The translations under genes were made by a program, and so were the position numbers. Below, piece after piece: positions 19,664-28,677 of a stretch of DNA of 64,000 nt. This stretch comes from Paracoccus sp. (in: a-proteobacteria) (GTDB lineage Bacteria; Pseudomonadota; Alphaproteobacteria; Rhodobacterales; Rhodobacteraceae): contig NZ_JAUNTN010000004.1 of assembly GCF_030538695.1 (NCBI RefSeq), positions 1 through 64,000 on the forward strand. The letters run 5' to 3'. The notes under the pieces were generated by a model, which searched no databases, had not been told where the DNA came from, and worked only from the letters and a program-made list of their open reading frames with translations. Each line of letters opens with the position of its first letter. Position 1 is the first letter of the stretch.

Positions 19664-20440
19664 ATGATCGAAGTCCATGACTTGCATAAACATTTCGGCG
19701 GGTTCCGCGCGGTTGATGGCGCTTCACTGCGGATCGAGACCGGCAGCATCACCGGGCTGATCGGTCCCAATGGCGCGGGCAAAACGACGCTGTTCAACGT
19801 CATTGCCGGGGTGTTGAAACCGACATCGGGCCGGGTGGTCATGGATGGCGAGGACATCACCGGCCTGCCCCCGCACAGGTTGTTTCACAAGGGGCTGCTG
19901 CGCACCTTTCAGTTAAGCCACGAGTTTGGCAGCATGACCTCGCGCGAGAATCTGATGATGGTGCCGGGCGGTCAGGCCGGGGAAAGCCTGTGGAACACAT
20001 GGTTCGGCCGCAAGCGCATCGCCAATGAAGAACGCGCCCTGCGCGCCAAAGCCGATGAAGTGCTGGAGTTTCTGACCATTTCCCATGTGGCGGATGAAAA
20101 GGCCGGGAACCTCTCGGGCGGTCAGAAAAAGCTGCTGGAACTGGGCCGCACGATGATGGTGGACGCCAAGATCGTGTTTCTGGATGAGGTCGGTGCGGGC
20201 GTAAACCGCACCCTTCTGATGACCATTGCCGATGCCATCACCCGGCTGAACAAGGAACGCGGCTATACTTTCTGCGTGATCGAGCATGACATGGATTTTA
20301 TTGGCAAGCTCTGCGATCCGGTAATCGTCATGGCCGCCGGAAACGTGCTGGCCGAAGGCCCCGCCGATGCGATCATGCAAAACGAAGCCGTGATCGAGGC
20401 CTATCTTGGCACCGGCCTGAAGAACAAGGAAGCGGTATGA
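19664..20440 (+). CDS. livG: Branched-chain amino-acid type ABC transporter ATPase, LivG-like
   Basis: The 258-residue ATPase has Walker A GPNGAGKTT, the signature NLSGGQKKLLELGR, Walker B IVFLDEVGAGVN, and the LivG-type Q-loop region LLRTFQLSHEF. It energises import at the inner membrane together with LivF-like and LivHM-like partners. Start ATG 19664 follows AGGG; a TTG two codons earlier is less likely. Its stop overlaps the next start by 4 bases. Confidence 0.94.
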   Translation: MIEVHDLHKHFGGFRAVDGASLRIETGSITGLIGPNGAGKTTLFNVIAGVLKPTSGRVVMDGEDITGLPPHRLFHKGLLRTFQLSHEFGSMTSRENLMMVPGGQAGESLWNTWFGRKRIANEERALRAKADEVLEFLTISHVADEKAGNLSGGQKKLLELGRTMMVDAKIVFLDEVGAGVNRTLLMTIADAITRLNKERGYTFCVIEHDMDFIGKLCDPVIVMAAGNVLAEGPADAIMQNEAVIEAYLGTGLKNKEAV

Positions 20441-21258
20441 GCGCAACATTCGATCCCCGCGGCAACAAGGACGCATCCGTTACCCGCGCCGGCCCGCCCT
20501 CGGAAATCGACCCCACCCGCCGCAGTGGCCCCGTCGGGCCGGGCCGCGAGGGCGACCCGTTCCTGATCGGAGAGGCCATGACCGGCGGTTATGGCAAGGC
20601 CGATATTCTGAACAATTGCACGATTTCGGTTGATAAAGGCCAGATCGGGGTGATCGTCGGTCCCAATGGCGCGGGCAAATCCACCGCGATGAAGGCGATT
20701 TTCGGGATGCTGAACCTGCGTCAGGGCAGCGTGCGTCTTGGCGGGCGTGACATCTCGGCGCTGAACCCGCAGGATCGGGTCAAGGCGGGCATGGGGTTCG
20801 TGCCGCAGACCCATAATATTTTCCCGACCATGACGGTCGAGGAAAACCTTGAAATGGGGGCATTTATCCGCAACGATGATTATCGCCAGACCATCGAACA
20901 GGTCTATGAGCTGTTCCCCGCCGTGGCCGAAAAGCGCCGCCAGAACGCGGGCGAGTTGTCCGGCGGTCAGCGCCAGCAGGTCGCCGTGGGGCGGGCGCTG
21001 ATGACGCGGCCCAGCCTGTTGATGCTGGACGAACCGACCGCAGGCGTCAGCCCCATCGTCATGGACGAGCTGTTCGACCGCATTATCGAGGTCGCCCGCA
21101 CCGGCATCTGCATCCTGATGGTGGAACAGAACGCCAAACAGGCGCTGAACATCGCAGACATCGGCTATGTGCTGGTGCAGGGCGCCAATGCTTATACCGG
21201 CACCGGCGCAGAACTGATGGCCGATCCCGAAGTCCGCCGCACTTTCCTGGGGGGCTGA
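20437..21258 (+). CDS. livF: Branched-chain amino-acid type ABC transporter ATPase, LivF-like, with N-terminal extension
   Basis: The 273-residue ATPase shows Walker A GPNGAGKST, signature ELSGGQRQQVAVGR and Walker B LLMLDEPTAGVSP. Typical LivF proteins are about 235 residues; here roughly 48 extra residues rich in Pro, Arg and Gly precede the usual start around LIGEAMTGGYGKADILN. The extension is fixed by the 4-base overlap with livG, and no better internal start with a ribosome site is visible. The last residues (TFLGG) match the family end. Confidence 0.92.
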   Translation: MSATFDPRGNKDASVTRAGPPSEIDPTRRSGPVGPGREGDPFLIGEAMTGGYGKADILNNCTISVDKGQIGVIVGPNGAGKSTAMKAIFGMLNLRQGSVRLGGRDISALNPQDRVKAGMGFVPQTHNIFPTMTVEENLEMGAFIRNDDYRQTIEQVYELFPAVAEKRRQNAGELSGGQRQQVAVGRALMTRPSLLMLDEPTAGVSPIVMDELFDRIIEVARTGICILMVEQNAKQALNIADIGYVLVQGANAYTGTGAELMADPEVRRTFLGG

Positions 21259-21259
21259 G

Positions 21260-21613
21260 ATGCGATTTCTGTTTCTGACCACCAGCCTGCTGTTGCCCCT
21301 GCCCGCTCTGGCGGGCGAATGGGCCTGCCATTTCCAGACCGAATGTCAGGATCTGGAATGTGAAGGCACCGCCTATGACGCGGAAATCAGCGTTAGCAGC
21401 GATAACAGCCCGGCCATCGCAACCCTGACCGATCCGGTTGAAACCGTTGAGATGACCTCTGAGACCGCCGATCTGGACCGATTGCGCGGCACCTATGCCG
21501 CTGCGGATCGCCTGCTGACCGTCGATGCCGGGGGCGAGGCCCGCTATACGGTGCATTTTGCCACTCAGGCCATGGCCATCACCTATCTGGGCCGCTGCGA
21601 GGAGATCCGCTGA
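21260..21613 (+). CDS. Small exported protein of unknown function inside the liv operon
   Basis: The 117-residue product begins with a signal peptide (MRFLFLTTSLLLPLPALA, cleavage before GEWAC). The mature part has four cysteines, three of them close together in ACHFQTECQDLEC and one near the end (LGRCEEIR), suggesting two disulfides in the periplasm. I recognise no domain. It starts one base after the livF stop and its stop overlaps the livH start (TGATG), so it must be translated with the transporter. It may assist ligand capture or transporter assembly, which is inference from position only. Confidence 0.75.
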   Translation: MRFLFLTTSLLLPLPALAGEWACHFQTECQDLECEGTAYDAEISVSSDNSPAIATLTDPVETVEMTSETADLDRLRGTYAAADRLLTVDAGGEARYTVHFATQAMAITYLGRCEEIR

Positions 21614-22614
21614 TGGATATTCTGAACGCTCTTGTGGCGATAACCAATTACATCATCATCCCGGCCAGCGCCTATGGCGCGCAGCTTGCGCTGGGAGCGC
21701 TTGGGGTGACGCTGATCTATGGCATCCTGCGGTTTTCCAATTTTGCCCATGGCGACACCATGGCCTTTGGCACCGGGGTCGTGATCCTGATAACCGCGTG
21801 GCTGAAATCCATGGGGATCAGCCTTGGCCCGCTGCCAACCGCACTGCTGGCGCTGCCTTTTGCAATTGTTATCACCGCCCTGCTGGTGCTGCTGACGGAT
21901 CGGGCGGTCTATCGCTATTACCGCCGGGTCAAGGCCGCGCCGATTGTGCTGGTCATGGCCTCGGTCGGGGTGATGTTCCTGATGAACGGGCTGACCCGCA
22001 TCGTGATCGGCGTGGATGAACACCGCTTTGCCGATGGCGCGCGTTTTGTGATCGACGTGCGCTCGTTCCGGGCATGGAGCGGCCTCTCCGAAGGGCTGGC
22101 GCTGCGCACGACGCAGGTCATCACGCTGGTGGTGGCGGCGCTGACCGTATGGGCGCTGTTCTGGTTCCTGAACCGCACCAAATCCGGCAAATCCATGCGG
22201 GCCTATTCTGACAACGAAGATCTGGCCCTGCTGTCGGGGATCGAGCCTGAACGGGTGGTACGCCTGACATGGATCATCGCCGCCGCGCTGATGGTCATTG
22301 CCGGGTCGCTTTACGGGCTGGATAAATCCTTCAAAGCCTTCAACTATTTCCAACTTCTGCTGCCGATCTTTGCGGCTGCGGTCGTGGGCGGGCTAGGCAA
22401 CCCGCTGGGCGCGATTGCGGGCGGCTTTGTCGTTGCCTTTTCCGAGGTCGCGCTGACCTATCCGTGGAAGCTGGTTGCCGGTTATCTGGGTTACAACTCT
22501 GATGGGATGCTGCAACTGCTTGGAACAGAATACAAGTTTGCGGTCAGCTTTGTAATCCTGATCGTGGTGCTGCTGTTCCGGCCGACCGGCCTGTTCCGCG
22601 GCAAGTCGGTATAA
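21613..22614 (+). CDS. livH: Branched-chain amino-acid type ABC transporter permease, LivH-like
   Basis: A 333-residue inner-membrane permease with about eight hydrophobic segments and the LivH stretch GALGVTLIYGILRFSNFAHGD near the N-terminus, plus ALLSGIEPERVVRLTWIIAA in the coupling-helix region. It forms the channel with the LivM-like subunit encoded 12 bases downstream. The start overlaps the stop of the small exported protein gene. Confidence 0.94.
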   Translation: MDILNALVAITNYIIIPASAYGAQLALGALGVTLIYGILRFSNFAHGDTMAFGTGVVILITAWLKSMGISLGPLPTALLALPFAIVITALLVLLTDRAVYRYYRRVKAAPIVLVMASVGVMFLMNGLTRIVIGVDEHRFADGARFVIDVRSFRAWSGLSEGLALRTTQVITLVVAALTVWALFWFLNRTKSGKSMRAYSDNEDLALLSGIEPERVVRLTWIIAAALMVIAGSLYGLDKSFKAFNYFQLLLPIFAAAVVGGLGNPLGAIAGGFVVAFSEVALTYPWKLVAGYLGYNSDGMLQLLGTEYKFAVSFVILIVVLLFRPTGLFRGKSV

Positions 22615-22626
22615 GGGGGGCGTATC

Positions 22627-23964
22627 ATGGCATCCACTCGTCAGACGATGGCCGCAAGCCCGTGGCGCGCGCCGGTGTTGTTTCTGGTCCTTGCGGCGCT
22701 GTTCGTGCTGGAAGGAACCACCCGGAACGGCATGTTCTCGGGGTCGTGGAACAGCGCCCTGACCATCCTGAACATGGGGCTGATCTCGGCCATCATGGCT
22801 TTGGGCGTGAACATGCAATGGGGCTATGCGGGGCTGTTCAACGTCGGCGTCGTAGGCTTTCTGGCGCTTGGCGGGCTGGCCCCGGTGCTGATCTCGCTGC
22901 CGCCGGTCGATGGCGCATGGTCCGCAGGCGGGTTGCGCATGATCGCGGCGCTGGCAACCGGCATCGGCACGCTGGCGCTGGCGGCAGTTGCGTGGCAGCG
23001 ACTGACAGCATGGCGCGGGCTGGCGACGGCGGCAGTGCTGCTGCTCGGCTTTGTGCTGTATCGCCAGCTTTTTGACCCCGCCGTAACGGCAATTGAGGCG
23101 AATAATTCCGCCAGTGCCGGCAATATCGGCGGGCTTGGCCTGCCGGTGCTGCTGTCATGGCCGGTCGGTGCGCTGTTTGCCGCCGCTGCCGCCTGGGCCG
23201 TGGGTAAGGTGGCGCTTGGGCTGCGCTCGGACTATCTGGCAATTGCCACGCTGGGCATTGGCGAAATCATCGTCGCCGTCATGCGCAACGAGGAATGGCT
23301 GACCCGAGGCGTCAAGAACGTCACCGGCATCCCCCGCCCCGTCCCCTATGAGATCGACCTGCAAAACGACCCTGCCTTTATCGAGCGGGCGCAGTCATGG
23401 GGCATGTCGGTGGCGGATGCGTCAGGCATTTGGGTCAAGCTGGGCTATACAGGGCTGTTCGTCTCGGTCCTGCTGCTGCTGATCCTGCTGTCGGAACTGG
23501 CGCTGAAATCGCCCTGGGGCCGGATGATGCGCGCCATCCGCGACAACGAAACCGCAGCCGAGGCGATGGGCAAGAACGTCACCGGGCGGCATTTGCAGAT
23601 CTTCGTTATCGGCTCGGCGGTGATCGGGCTGGCGGGGGCGATGATGATTACCCACGACGGGCTGCTGGTGCCAAACAGCTATAACCCGCTGCGCTATACG
23701 TTCCTGATTTGGGTGATGGTGATTGTCGGCGGCTCGGGGAACAACTGGGGCGCGGTGCTTGGTGGCATCCTGATCTGGTTCCTGTGGGTCAAGGCCGAGA
23801 TGTGGGGGCCGAACCTTGTCGGGCTGCTGACCGCGCCCCTGCCCGAAGGCAGCCTCAAGGCGCAGCTTCTGGCCAGCGCGGCGCATTTCCGCTTTATCGC
23901 CATGGGGCTGGTTCTGCTGCTGGTCCTGCGATTTGCCCCGCGCGGGCTGGTGCCGGAACGCTAA
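22627..23964 (+). CDS. livM: Branched-chain amino-acid type ABC transporter permease, LivM-like
   Basis: A 445-residue permease with about ten membrane segments. Family stretches include GVNMQWGYAGLFNVGVVGFL, LGLRSDYLAIATLGIGEII and SPWGRMMRAIRDNETAAEAM. It is somewhat longer than usual owing to a hydrophobic insert around residues 95-170 (LALAAVAWQRLTAWRGLATA onward). Last gene of the operon; a bidirectional hairpin follows. Confidence 0.93.
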   Translation: MASTRQTMAASPWRAPVLFLVLAALFVLEGTTRNGMFSGSWNSALTILNMGLISAIMALGVNMQWGYAGLFNVGVVGFLALGGLAPVLISLPPVDGAWSAGGLRMIAALATGIGTLALAAVAWQRLTAWRGLATAAVLLLGFVLYRQLFDPAVTAIEANNSASAGNIGGLGLPVLLSWPVGALFAAAAAWAVGKVALGLRSDYLAIATLGIGEIIVAVMRNEEWLTRGVKNVTGIPRPVPYEIDLQNDPAFIERAQSWGMSVADASGIWVKLGYTGLFVSVLLLLILLSELALKSPWGRMMRAIRDNETAAEAMGKNVTGRHLQIFVIGSAVIGLAGAMMITHDGLLVPNSYNPLRYTFLIWVMVIVGGSGNNWGAVLGGILIWFLWVKAEMWGPNLVGLLTAPLPEGSLKAQLLASAAHFRFIAMGLVLLLVLRFAPRGLVPER

Positions 23965-23970
23965 AGGAAA

Positions 23971-23993
23971 GGGCCGCGAAAGCGGCCCGTTTC
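23971..23993. terminator. Bidirectional terminator between livM and purN
   Basis: GGGCCGC-GAAA-GCGGCCC forms a 7-bp perfect GC stem with a stable tetraloop, followed on the plus strand by GTTTC. It lies between convergent genes whose stop codons are about 30 bases apart. Confidence 0.7.
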
Positions 23994-24579
23994 ATATCAT
24001 CAGCGAGGTTTCATCGCCGCTGGCAAAGCGGCGCAACACCGCCGGATACAGACGATGTTCCTGCTCCAGAACCCGCGCCGCCAGCGCCTCGGCCGTATCC
24101 CCCGGCAGCACCGGCACCCGCGCCTGCCCAAGAATCGGTCCGGCGTCCAGCTCGGGTGTGACCAGATGCACAGTCGCCCCGGCCTCGGCATCACCGGCAT
24201 CCAGCGCCCGCTGATGAGTATGCAGTCCGGGGTATTTCGGCAATAACGACGGGTGAATATTCAGCATCCGCCCCTGAAAATGCTGCACGAAACCCGGCGT
24301 CAGGATGCGCATAAAACCGGCAAGGCACAAAATGTCAGGTTCCGCCGCCAGCAGCGGTTTCAGCAATTCGGCCTCGAAAGCGGCACGGTCGCCGGGAAAG
24401 GCACGGTGATCGGTCGCAAAGACCGGCACCCCAAGCGCCCGCGCCTTGTCCAGCCCCGCCGCTGCCGGATCATTCGAGCCAACAATGACCGCCCGCGCCG
24501 GATGATCGCCGGTCATGCTTCCAACCAGCTTGACCATATTCGACCCGCCGCCCGAAATCAGGATGGCGACTCGTTTCAC
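23992..24579 (-). CDS. purN: Phosphoribosylglycinamide formyltransferase PurN
   Basis: This 195-residue cytoplasmic enzyme transfers the formyl group of 10-formyl-THF to GAR in purine synthesis. It starts with the family nucleotide-site motif [11 protein letters not shown], has [15 protein letters not shown] and the catalytic stretch [19 protein letters not shown] (Asn and His), and the second conserved segment [18 protein letters not shown] with its Asp. It begins with GTG overlapping the purM stop by 4 bases. Confidence 0.95.
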   Translation of the reverse strand: MKRVAILISGGGSNMVKLVGSMTGDHPARAVIVGSNDPAAAGLDKARALGVPVFATDHRAFPGDRAAFEAELLKPLLAAEPDILCLAGFMRILTPGFVQHFQGRMLNIHPSLLPKYPGLHTHQRALDAGDAEAGATVHLVTPELDAGPILGQARVPVLPGDTAEALAARVLEQEHRLYPAVLRRFASGDETSLMI

Positions 24580-25619
24580 GCAAGCGCCCCGGTATAGGTC
24601 ACGCCCTGGCCTTCGGTCACATGACCAAGGCGGTGGACGGTCTCGCCCTGCCCGGTCAGCAGATCGGCCAGCGCATCGGCGCGATCCGCCGCAACCGACA
24701 GGATCATGCCGATGCCGCTGTTAAAGGTTTTCAGCATCTCGGCCTCGGCAATCCCGCCCGCGTCGCGCAGCCATGCAAACACCGGCGGCAATGTCCATGC
24801 CGTCAGGTCGATCTGCGCACCAAGCTCCTTGGGCAGCACGCGCGGCAGGTTCTCGGTGATCCCGCCGCCAGTGATATGGGCCGCCGCATGAACACCCCCC
24901 GCCCGGATCGCCGCCAGCAGCGGCCGCACATACAGCCGCGTCGGCACCAGCAGCGCCTGTCCCAGCGTGCCATCCGCAAAAGGTGCAAGCGATTCCCACG
25001 TCAGCCCGGCATGTTCCGCCACCCGGCGCACCAGCGAAAACCCGTTGGAATGAACCCCATCCGAGGCCAGCCCCAACAACACATCCCCCGCCGCCACATC
25101 GCGCGGCAGTCCGGTGCCACGCTCCATCGCGCCGACGGCAAAGCCCGCAAGGTCGAAATCACCCTTGGCATACATGCCCGGCATTTCGGCGGTTTCGCCC
25201 CCGATCAGCGCACAACCCGAATCCCGGCAGCCCCGCGCGATGGATTCGACGACCCGCGCGCCCTCATCCACGGACAGCTTGCCGGTTGCAAAATAGTCAA
25301 GGAAGAACAAAGGCTCAGCGCCTTGACAGACCAGATCATTCACACACATGGCGACCAGATCGACGCCCACCCCATCCAGATGGCCGGTGTCGATTGCAAT
25401 GCGCAGCTTGGTCCCCACCCCATCGGTCGCCGCCACCAGAACCGGGTCAGCAAAGCCCGCCGCGCGCGGATCGAACAGCGCGCCAAAGCCGCCAAGCCCG
25501 TCCACCACGCCCGAACGCGCGGTCGAGGCTGCCGCCGGTTTGATCCGGTCCACCAGCGCGTTGCCCGCGTCAATATCGACCCCCGCCTGCGCGTAAGTCA
25601 GCCCGTTTTCCTGCGCCAT
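24576..25619 (-). CDS. purM: Phosphoribosylformylglycinamidine cyclo-ligase PurM
   Basis: This 347-residue enzyme closes the imidazole ring to make AIR with ATP. Typical segments are [71 protein letters not shown] and the late [17 protein letters not shown]. It forms a two-gene operon with purN. Confidence 0.96.
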   Translation of the reverse strand: MAQENGLTYAQAGVDIDAGNALVDRIKPAAASTARSGVVDGLGGFGALFDPRAAGFADPVLVAATDGVGTKLRIAIDTGHLDGVGVDLVAMCVNDLVCQGAEPLFFLDYFATGKLSVDEGARVVESIARGCRDSGCALIGGETAEMPGMYAKGDFDLAGFAVGAMERGTGLPRDVAAGDVLLGLASDGVHSNGFSLVRRVAEHAGLTWESLAPFADGTLGQALLVPTRLYVRPLLAAIRAGGVHAAAHITGGGITENLPRVLPKELGAQIDLTAWTLPPVFAWLRDAGGIAEAEMLKTFNSGIGMILSVAADRADALADLLTGQGETVHRLGHVTEGQGVTYTGALA

Positions 25620-25686
25620 GATCGCCCCCTGTGCCAGTCATTTCCCCGATAGCCCAAGGCGCGGGCGGGGGCAATCACCACCCGGC

Positions 25687-25715
25687 TTGACCCCCCGCCC
25701 GTTGACGCCTAGTCA
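25687..25715 (+). promoter_or_regulatory. Sigma70-type promoter of the CAU tRNA
   Basis: TTGACC (25687-25692) and TAGTCA (25710-25715) are 17 bases apart and the tRNA starts 9 bases after the -10 hexamer. Confidence 0.55.
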
Positions 25716-25723
25716 GGGCGCAG

Positions 25724-25799
25724 GGGCGCGTAGCTCAATGGTCAGAGCAGGGCGCTCATAACGCCTTGGTTGGGGGTTCAAGTCCCTCCGCGCCTACCA
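25724..25799 (+). tRNA. tRNA with CAU anticodon, probably tRNA-Ile2
   Basis: Cloverleaf with acceptor GGGCGCG/CGCGCCT (a G-U pair at 1-72), anticodon loop CTCATAA, T loop TTCAAGT and encoded CCA (25797-25799). CAU can be elongator Met or, after lysidine modification, Ile for AUA codons. The stretches AGAGCAGG, CTTGGT and GGTTCAAGTCC resemble E. coli ileX more than elongator tRNA-Met, and initiator features are missing, so Ile2 is favoured. Confidence 0.85.
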
Positions 25800-25933
25800 T
25801 CCCCCAGCGTCAGACAAGAGCGGCGTCAAACAAGAGCGCAGCGCATCCGCAGCATGGTGGAACCCGTCGCCGCCCAAATGCCTGCCGTCAGACCGGCGGA
25901 TGTCGAAAATCTGCGGTGCATTGCTGACCACCC

Positions 25934-25962
25934 TTGCGAGCGCCCGGCGAAGCCGTTAATCG
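25934..25962 (+). promoter_or_regulatory. Likely promoter of tRNA-Ser
   Basis: TTGCGA (25934-25939) and TAATCG (25957-25962) lie 17 bases apart, with the tRNA starting 10 bases further on. The -10 is a weak match, but the spacing is the same as for the other tRNA genes here. Confidence 0.4.
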
Positions 25963-25971
25963 CAACCAACC

Positions 25972-26061
25972 GGAAGTGTGGCCGAGTGGTTTAAGGCTCT
26001 GGTCTTGAAAACCAGCGTGGGGGAAACCCTACCGTGGGTTCGAATCCCACCGCTTCCGCCA
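25972..26061 (+). tRNA. tRNA-Ser (TGA)
   Basis: Class II tRNA with acceptor GGAAGTG/CGCTTCC, anticodon stem-loop CTGGT-CTTGAAA-ACCAG (anticodon TGA), a long variable arm around CGTGGGGGAAACCCTACC, T arm TGGG-TTCGAAT-CCCA and encoded CCA at 26059-26061. Confidence 0.95.
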
Positions 26062-26069
26062 ATCCCTTC

Positions 26070-26103
26070 ATCCCAAAAGAAAACGGGACGAAAGATCGCC
26101 CCG
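26070..26103 (-). terminator. Terminator of the minus-strand Hint gene
   Basis: On the minus strand CGGGGCG (26103-26097) pairs with CGTCCCG (26090-26084) with one wobble, followed by TTTTCTTTT. It lies about 25 bases after the stop of the gene at 26127. Confidence 0.65.
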
Positions 26104-26126
26104 CTTCGTTATCATCTCCGGCCGGA

Positions 26127-27998
26127 TTACATCACCAGCGGGCGGTTGTTTTGCGCATGGCGCACCGCCAGTTTGCGCGCCATCCGGCCCGAGGTCAGCA
26201 TACGCGCCGCAGGGCGTTCGGCGCCGTCGCGCAGTTCGGGGAAGATCGCGAAGATTTCCTCGACCGCGGCCTTGCCAACCGATTTCAGCGCCTCGGGGCC
26301 GGTGAACATCGACTCGGTTTCCGCACCGTTCGAGAACACGATCTGGTGGTCGTCGAACAGGAAGTGGACATAGGTCACGCCAGCCATATCGGCAGCAATA
26401 TCAATGCCTTCGATCTGGCAGAGTTGCTTGGCGGCAACCAGAACCTCGTCGGTGCCAAACATCTTCTGCGCGATTTTCGAGCGCACCAGAACCCGGTGCT
26501 GCGGGCTGACCACCAGATCGGTGGCGGGCAGGCCCGCACCCAGCGCACCGGCGGCAATGCGGATCGGGCGCAGCTTTGGCGCGGCGGCCAGATCGGCGGC
26601 CGACAGCTCCTTGCGGCCAACCCAGCGCAGCGGCTGCATCCCCGCATCGCGGGTCCGCACCATGTCGCCGACAGTCAGATCACCGGCGCGAACCGGGCCA
26701 CGCGCGGTCTCGATCAGGGCGTCGGCACTGAAGCACGGGACCAGTTGCCCCTGAATCCAGTCCGAATTGGTATAGGCGACACCGTTCCAGTAAAAGGTCG
26801 AGTTGGACGAGCTGAAATAGGTATCCGGGCCATAGACACTGGTGTTTTCTCGATACCCCTGCGTTTGCAACGCATTCATAAAGTCGTCGTATTCGGCCTT
26901 GGTGTATTGGATGATCAGCAGGTCATCCTGCGGAATAACGGTCCCCTGATCGACAGTGTATTGACCGCCACCCGGACTCGCCACGACCGTATCGGAACCT
27001 GGCCCGGTAAAGATGTTGTTCGGCGCAACCACACCGGAACCAATTTCAACGTAATCATTCCCCAGATAGGTATTGATCGCGTTCGAACCGCCGTTCAGCG
27101 TAACACTGTCGCCAATGATAACCGTGTCATTGCCCGTATTTGTGTTGATATAGCTGTCAACAACCGAACCATTCCCGATAGCAAGATAATCGGCATCGTT
27201 GACGGCCGTATCGGTGCCGGTTGCGATATGCCCGGTCACATGCGAACCTTCGCCAATGATCATCGAGTCCTGACCATCGCCCAGCTCGACATTGCCAATG
27301 GTCAGGTTGTCACCGGCAACAACCTGATCAGAACCGCCATACAGCTTAACATCGCCAATGGTTGCGTTATCACCAACCTGGATAAGATCGGCACCGCCCT
27401 GATCATACCAAATCCCTGTACCAATGGCCGGCAGCCAGACCGTCGAACCAGAGGTAATATTCCCAATGGTGACGTCATTACCGCCGGTCAAAACCAGCCT
27501 GTCGCCAATATCGGTGCCGGTGACGATATTGCCCACCGTGCCGCCATCTGCGATGTTAACAGTGGTCAAGCCATTGGCGTTACCACCCTGACCGCTGATA
27601 TTCCCAAAGGATGCGTCCTCGGCGACATTGACGGACACGCTGTTATATTGGCTTCCGGTCAGGTTCACGTTAGGCGAATCGCCCAAAACATTTACCGACA
27701 CATTCGGGTCAGTCGTCGCAGGAAGGTTCGTTGCCGCAATATTAAAGCTGTTGCTGTTTTCCAGAACGGTGACATTGATCTGAAAGCCCGTGGACTGACC
27801 AAATGACGGGTTCAGGTTGATGTTCTCGTTCACAGAACCAGAGATAACAACATTATCACCAGCCCGCAAAGACGTGCCGTTCGTGGCTTCGTAGGCCCAG
27901 TTGAACTGGCTTACAGTTTTAATCGTATACCCCTCATAGGGGGTTCCCGTCAGGTTAGGCGCAGTCGTGCCGTTCCCAATCACATAATAGTTGGCCAT
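26127..27998 (-). CDS. Large beta-helix-like protein with C-terminal Hint (Hedgehog/intein) module
   Basis: The 623-residue protein has an N-terminal part rich in Asn, Gly, Asp, Val and Thr with about 22-residue repeats built on I-G-D/N steps (GGNDVTIGNITSG, GDNATIGDVKLYGGSDQVVA, GDNLTIGNVELGDGQD, GNDTVIIGDS), as in parallel beta-helices of surface or secreted proteins. Cysteine 422 (LVPCFSADALIETARG) opens a Hint_2-type module with VVSPQHRVLVR and LFDDHQIVFSNGAETES. The last 60 residues (GPEALKSVGKAA to KLAVRHAQNNRPLV) are shared with the gene at 28678. No Sec signal is visible. Hint domains can cleave at the first Cys, so release of the N-terminal part is possible but unproven. ATG 27998 follows GGAG; 28010 is an alternative. 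GC is lower in the repeat region. Confidence 0.8.
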   Translation of the reverse strand: MANYYVIGNGTTAPNLTGTPYEGYTIKTVSQFNWAYEATNGTSLRAGDNVVISGSVNENINLNPSFGQSTGFQINVTVLENSNSFNIAATNLPATTDPNVSVNVLGDSPNVNLTGSQYNSVSVNVAEDASFGNISGQGGNANGLTTVNIADGGTVGNIVTGTDIGDRLVLTGGNDVTIGNITSGSTVWLPAIGTGIWYDQGGADLIQVGDNATIGDVKLYGGSDQVVAGDNLTIGNVELGDGQDSMIIGEGSHVTGHIATGTDTAVNDADYLAIGNGSVVDSYINTNTGNDTVIIGDSVTLNGGSNAINTYLGNDYVEIGSGVVAPNNIFTGPGSDTVVASPGGGQYTVDQGTVIPQDDLLIIQYTKAEYDDFMNALQTQGYRENTSVYGPDTYFSSSNSTFYWNGVAYTNSDWIQGQLVPCFSADALIETARGPVRAGDLTVGDMVRTRDAGMQPLRWVGRKELSAADLAAAPKLRPIRIAAGALGAGLPATDLVVSPQHRVLVRSKIAQKMFGTDEVLVAAKQLCQIEGIDIAADMAGVTYVHFLFDDHQIVFSNGAETESMFTGPEALKSVGKAAVEEIFAIFPELRDGAERPAARMLTSGRMARKLAVRHAQNNRPLVM

Positions 27999-28010
27999 AT
28001 CAGGCTCCAT

Positions 28011-28677
28011 CGCACCGCCGCAGCGGTTATTACAGACAGAGGCGACCCGCCGCCGGGGGCAGGCTGTGCGTTCCGCATACACCCTGCCCGGCATCAATCC
28101 GCCGGTGATTCAATCCGACTGGGCAGTTTCCCGCCACACCAGACAGGTTAGCCCTACAGACGAAATGCGCAGGCGTCCACCTGAAAGCATCTGAAACAAA
28201 AGGCGAGTTTCTGGAAAAACAGTTCAGTTTGTGCGTCAACCGCCCAAAGAACGGGCAACGCTCGCAATGGTGGTAAACGCCACCCCCTTTCGCGTTGCAC
28301 AGAGCGCAAGTGACCGTGGGCAAATATGCCTAAATTGCACAACACGCCCCACAAGCGCAGACATAACGCGCATATTCCGAGCAAAAACCGCCCTTTATGC
28401 CCTTACAAAGAAATGACGCAACGGAACAAGTCTATTTGATCGCTTCGGTTTGACTCGACCTATACAAGTTCATATTTGCCCCTGCGCCAGCGACGAATCG
28501 TTGGCGTTATCAGGCGTTGCCATGCGGGAGCGGGCCACACCGGTGGGTTGAAACCACCGCCCCCAACGCATCCCGCCGCCTTGGCGACACCGACACATAA
28601 GCAGGGCCAATCTTGACGGCCCATCGACATCCATTCTGCCGCTGTTCCCCCGGGGACAGCTCGAAAAGGAAGACAAC
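28011..28677. promoter_or_regulatory. Divergent intergenic region between the two Hint genes
   Basis: This 667-base region is AT-richer than its flanks and no supported gene lies in it. On the plus strand TTGACT (28450-28455), 17 bases, TATTTG (28473-28478) form a good promoter candidate about 195 bases before the gene at 28678, implying a long 5' leader. That leader holds a small hairpin, CGGTGG (28541-28546) / CCACCG (28554-28559). A minus-strand frame with many cysteines at 28030-28323 has no ribosome site and is not annotated. Confidence 0.45.

Noticed and set aside
28030..28323. Cysteine-rich minus-strand frame between the two Hint genes (CALCNAKGGGVYHHCERC)
   Set aside because: Zinc-finger-like spacing, but no ribosome site, it lies in a divergent promoter region, and the rest of the frame is low in coding character.
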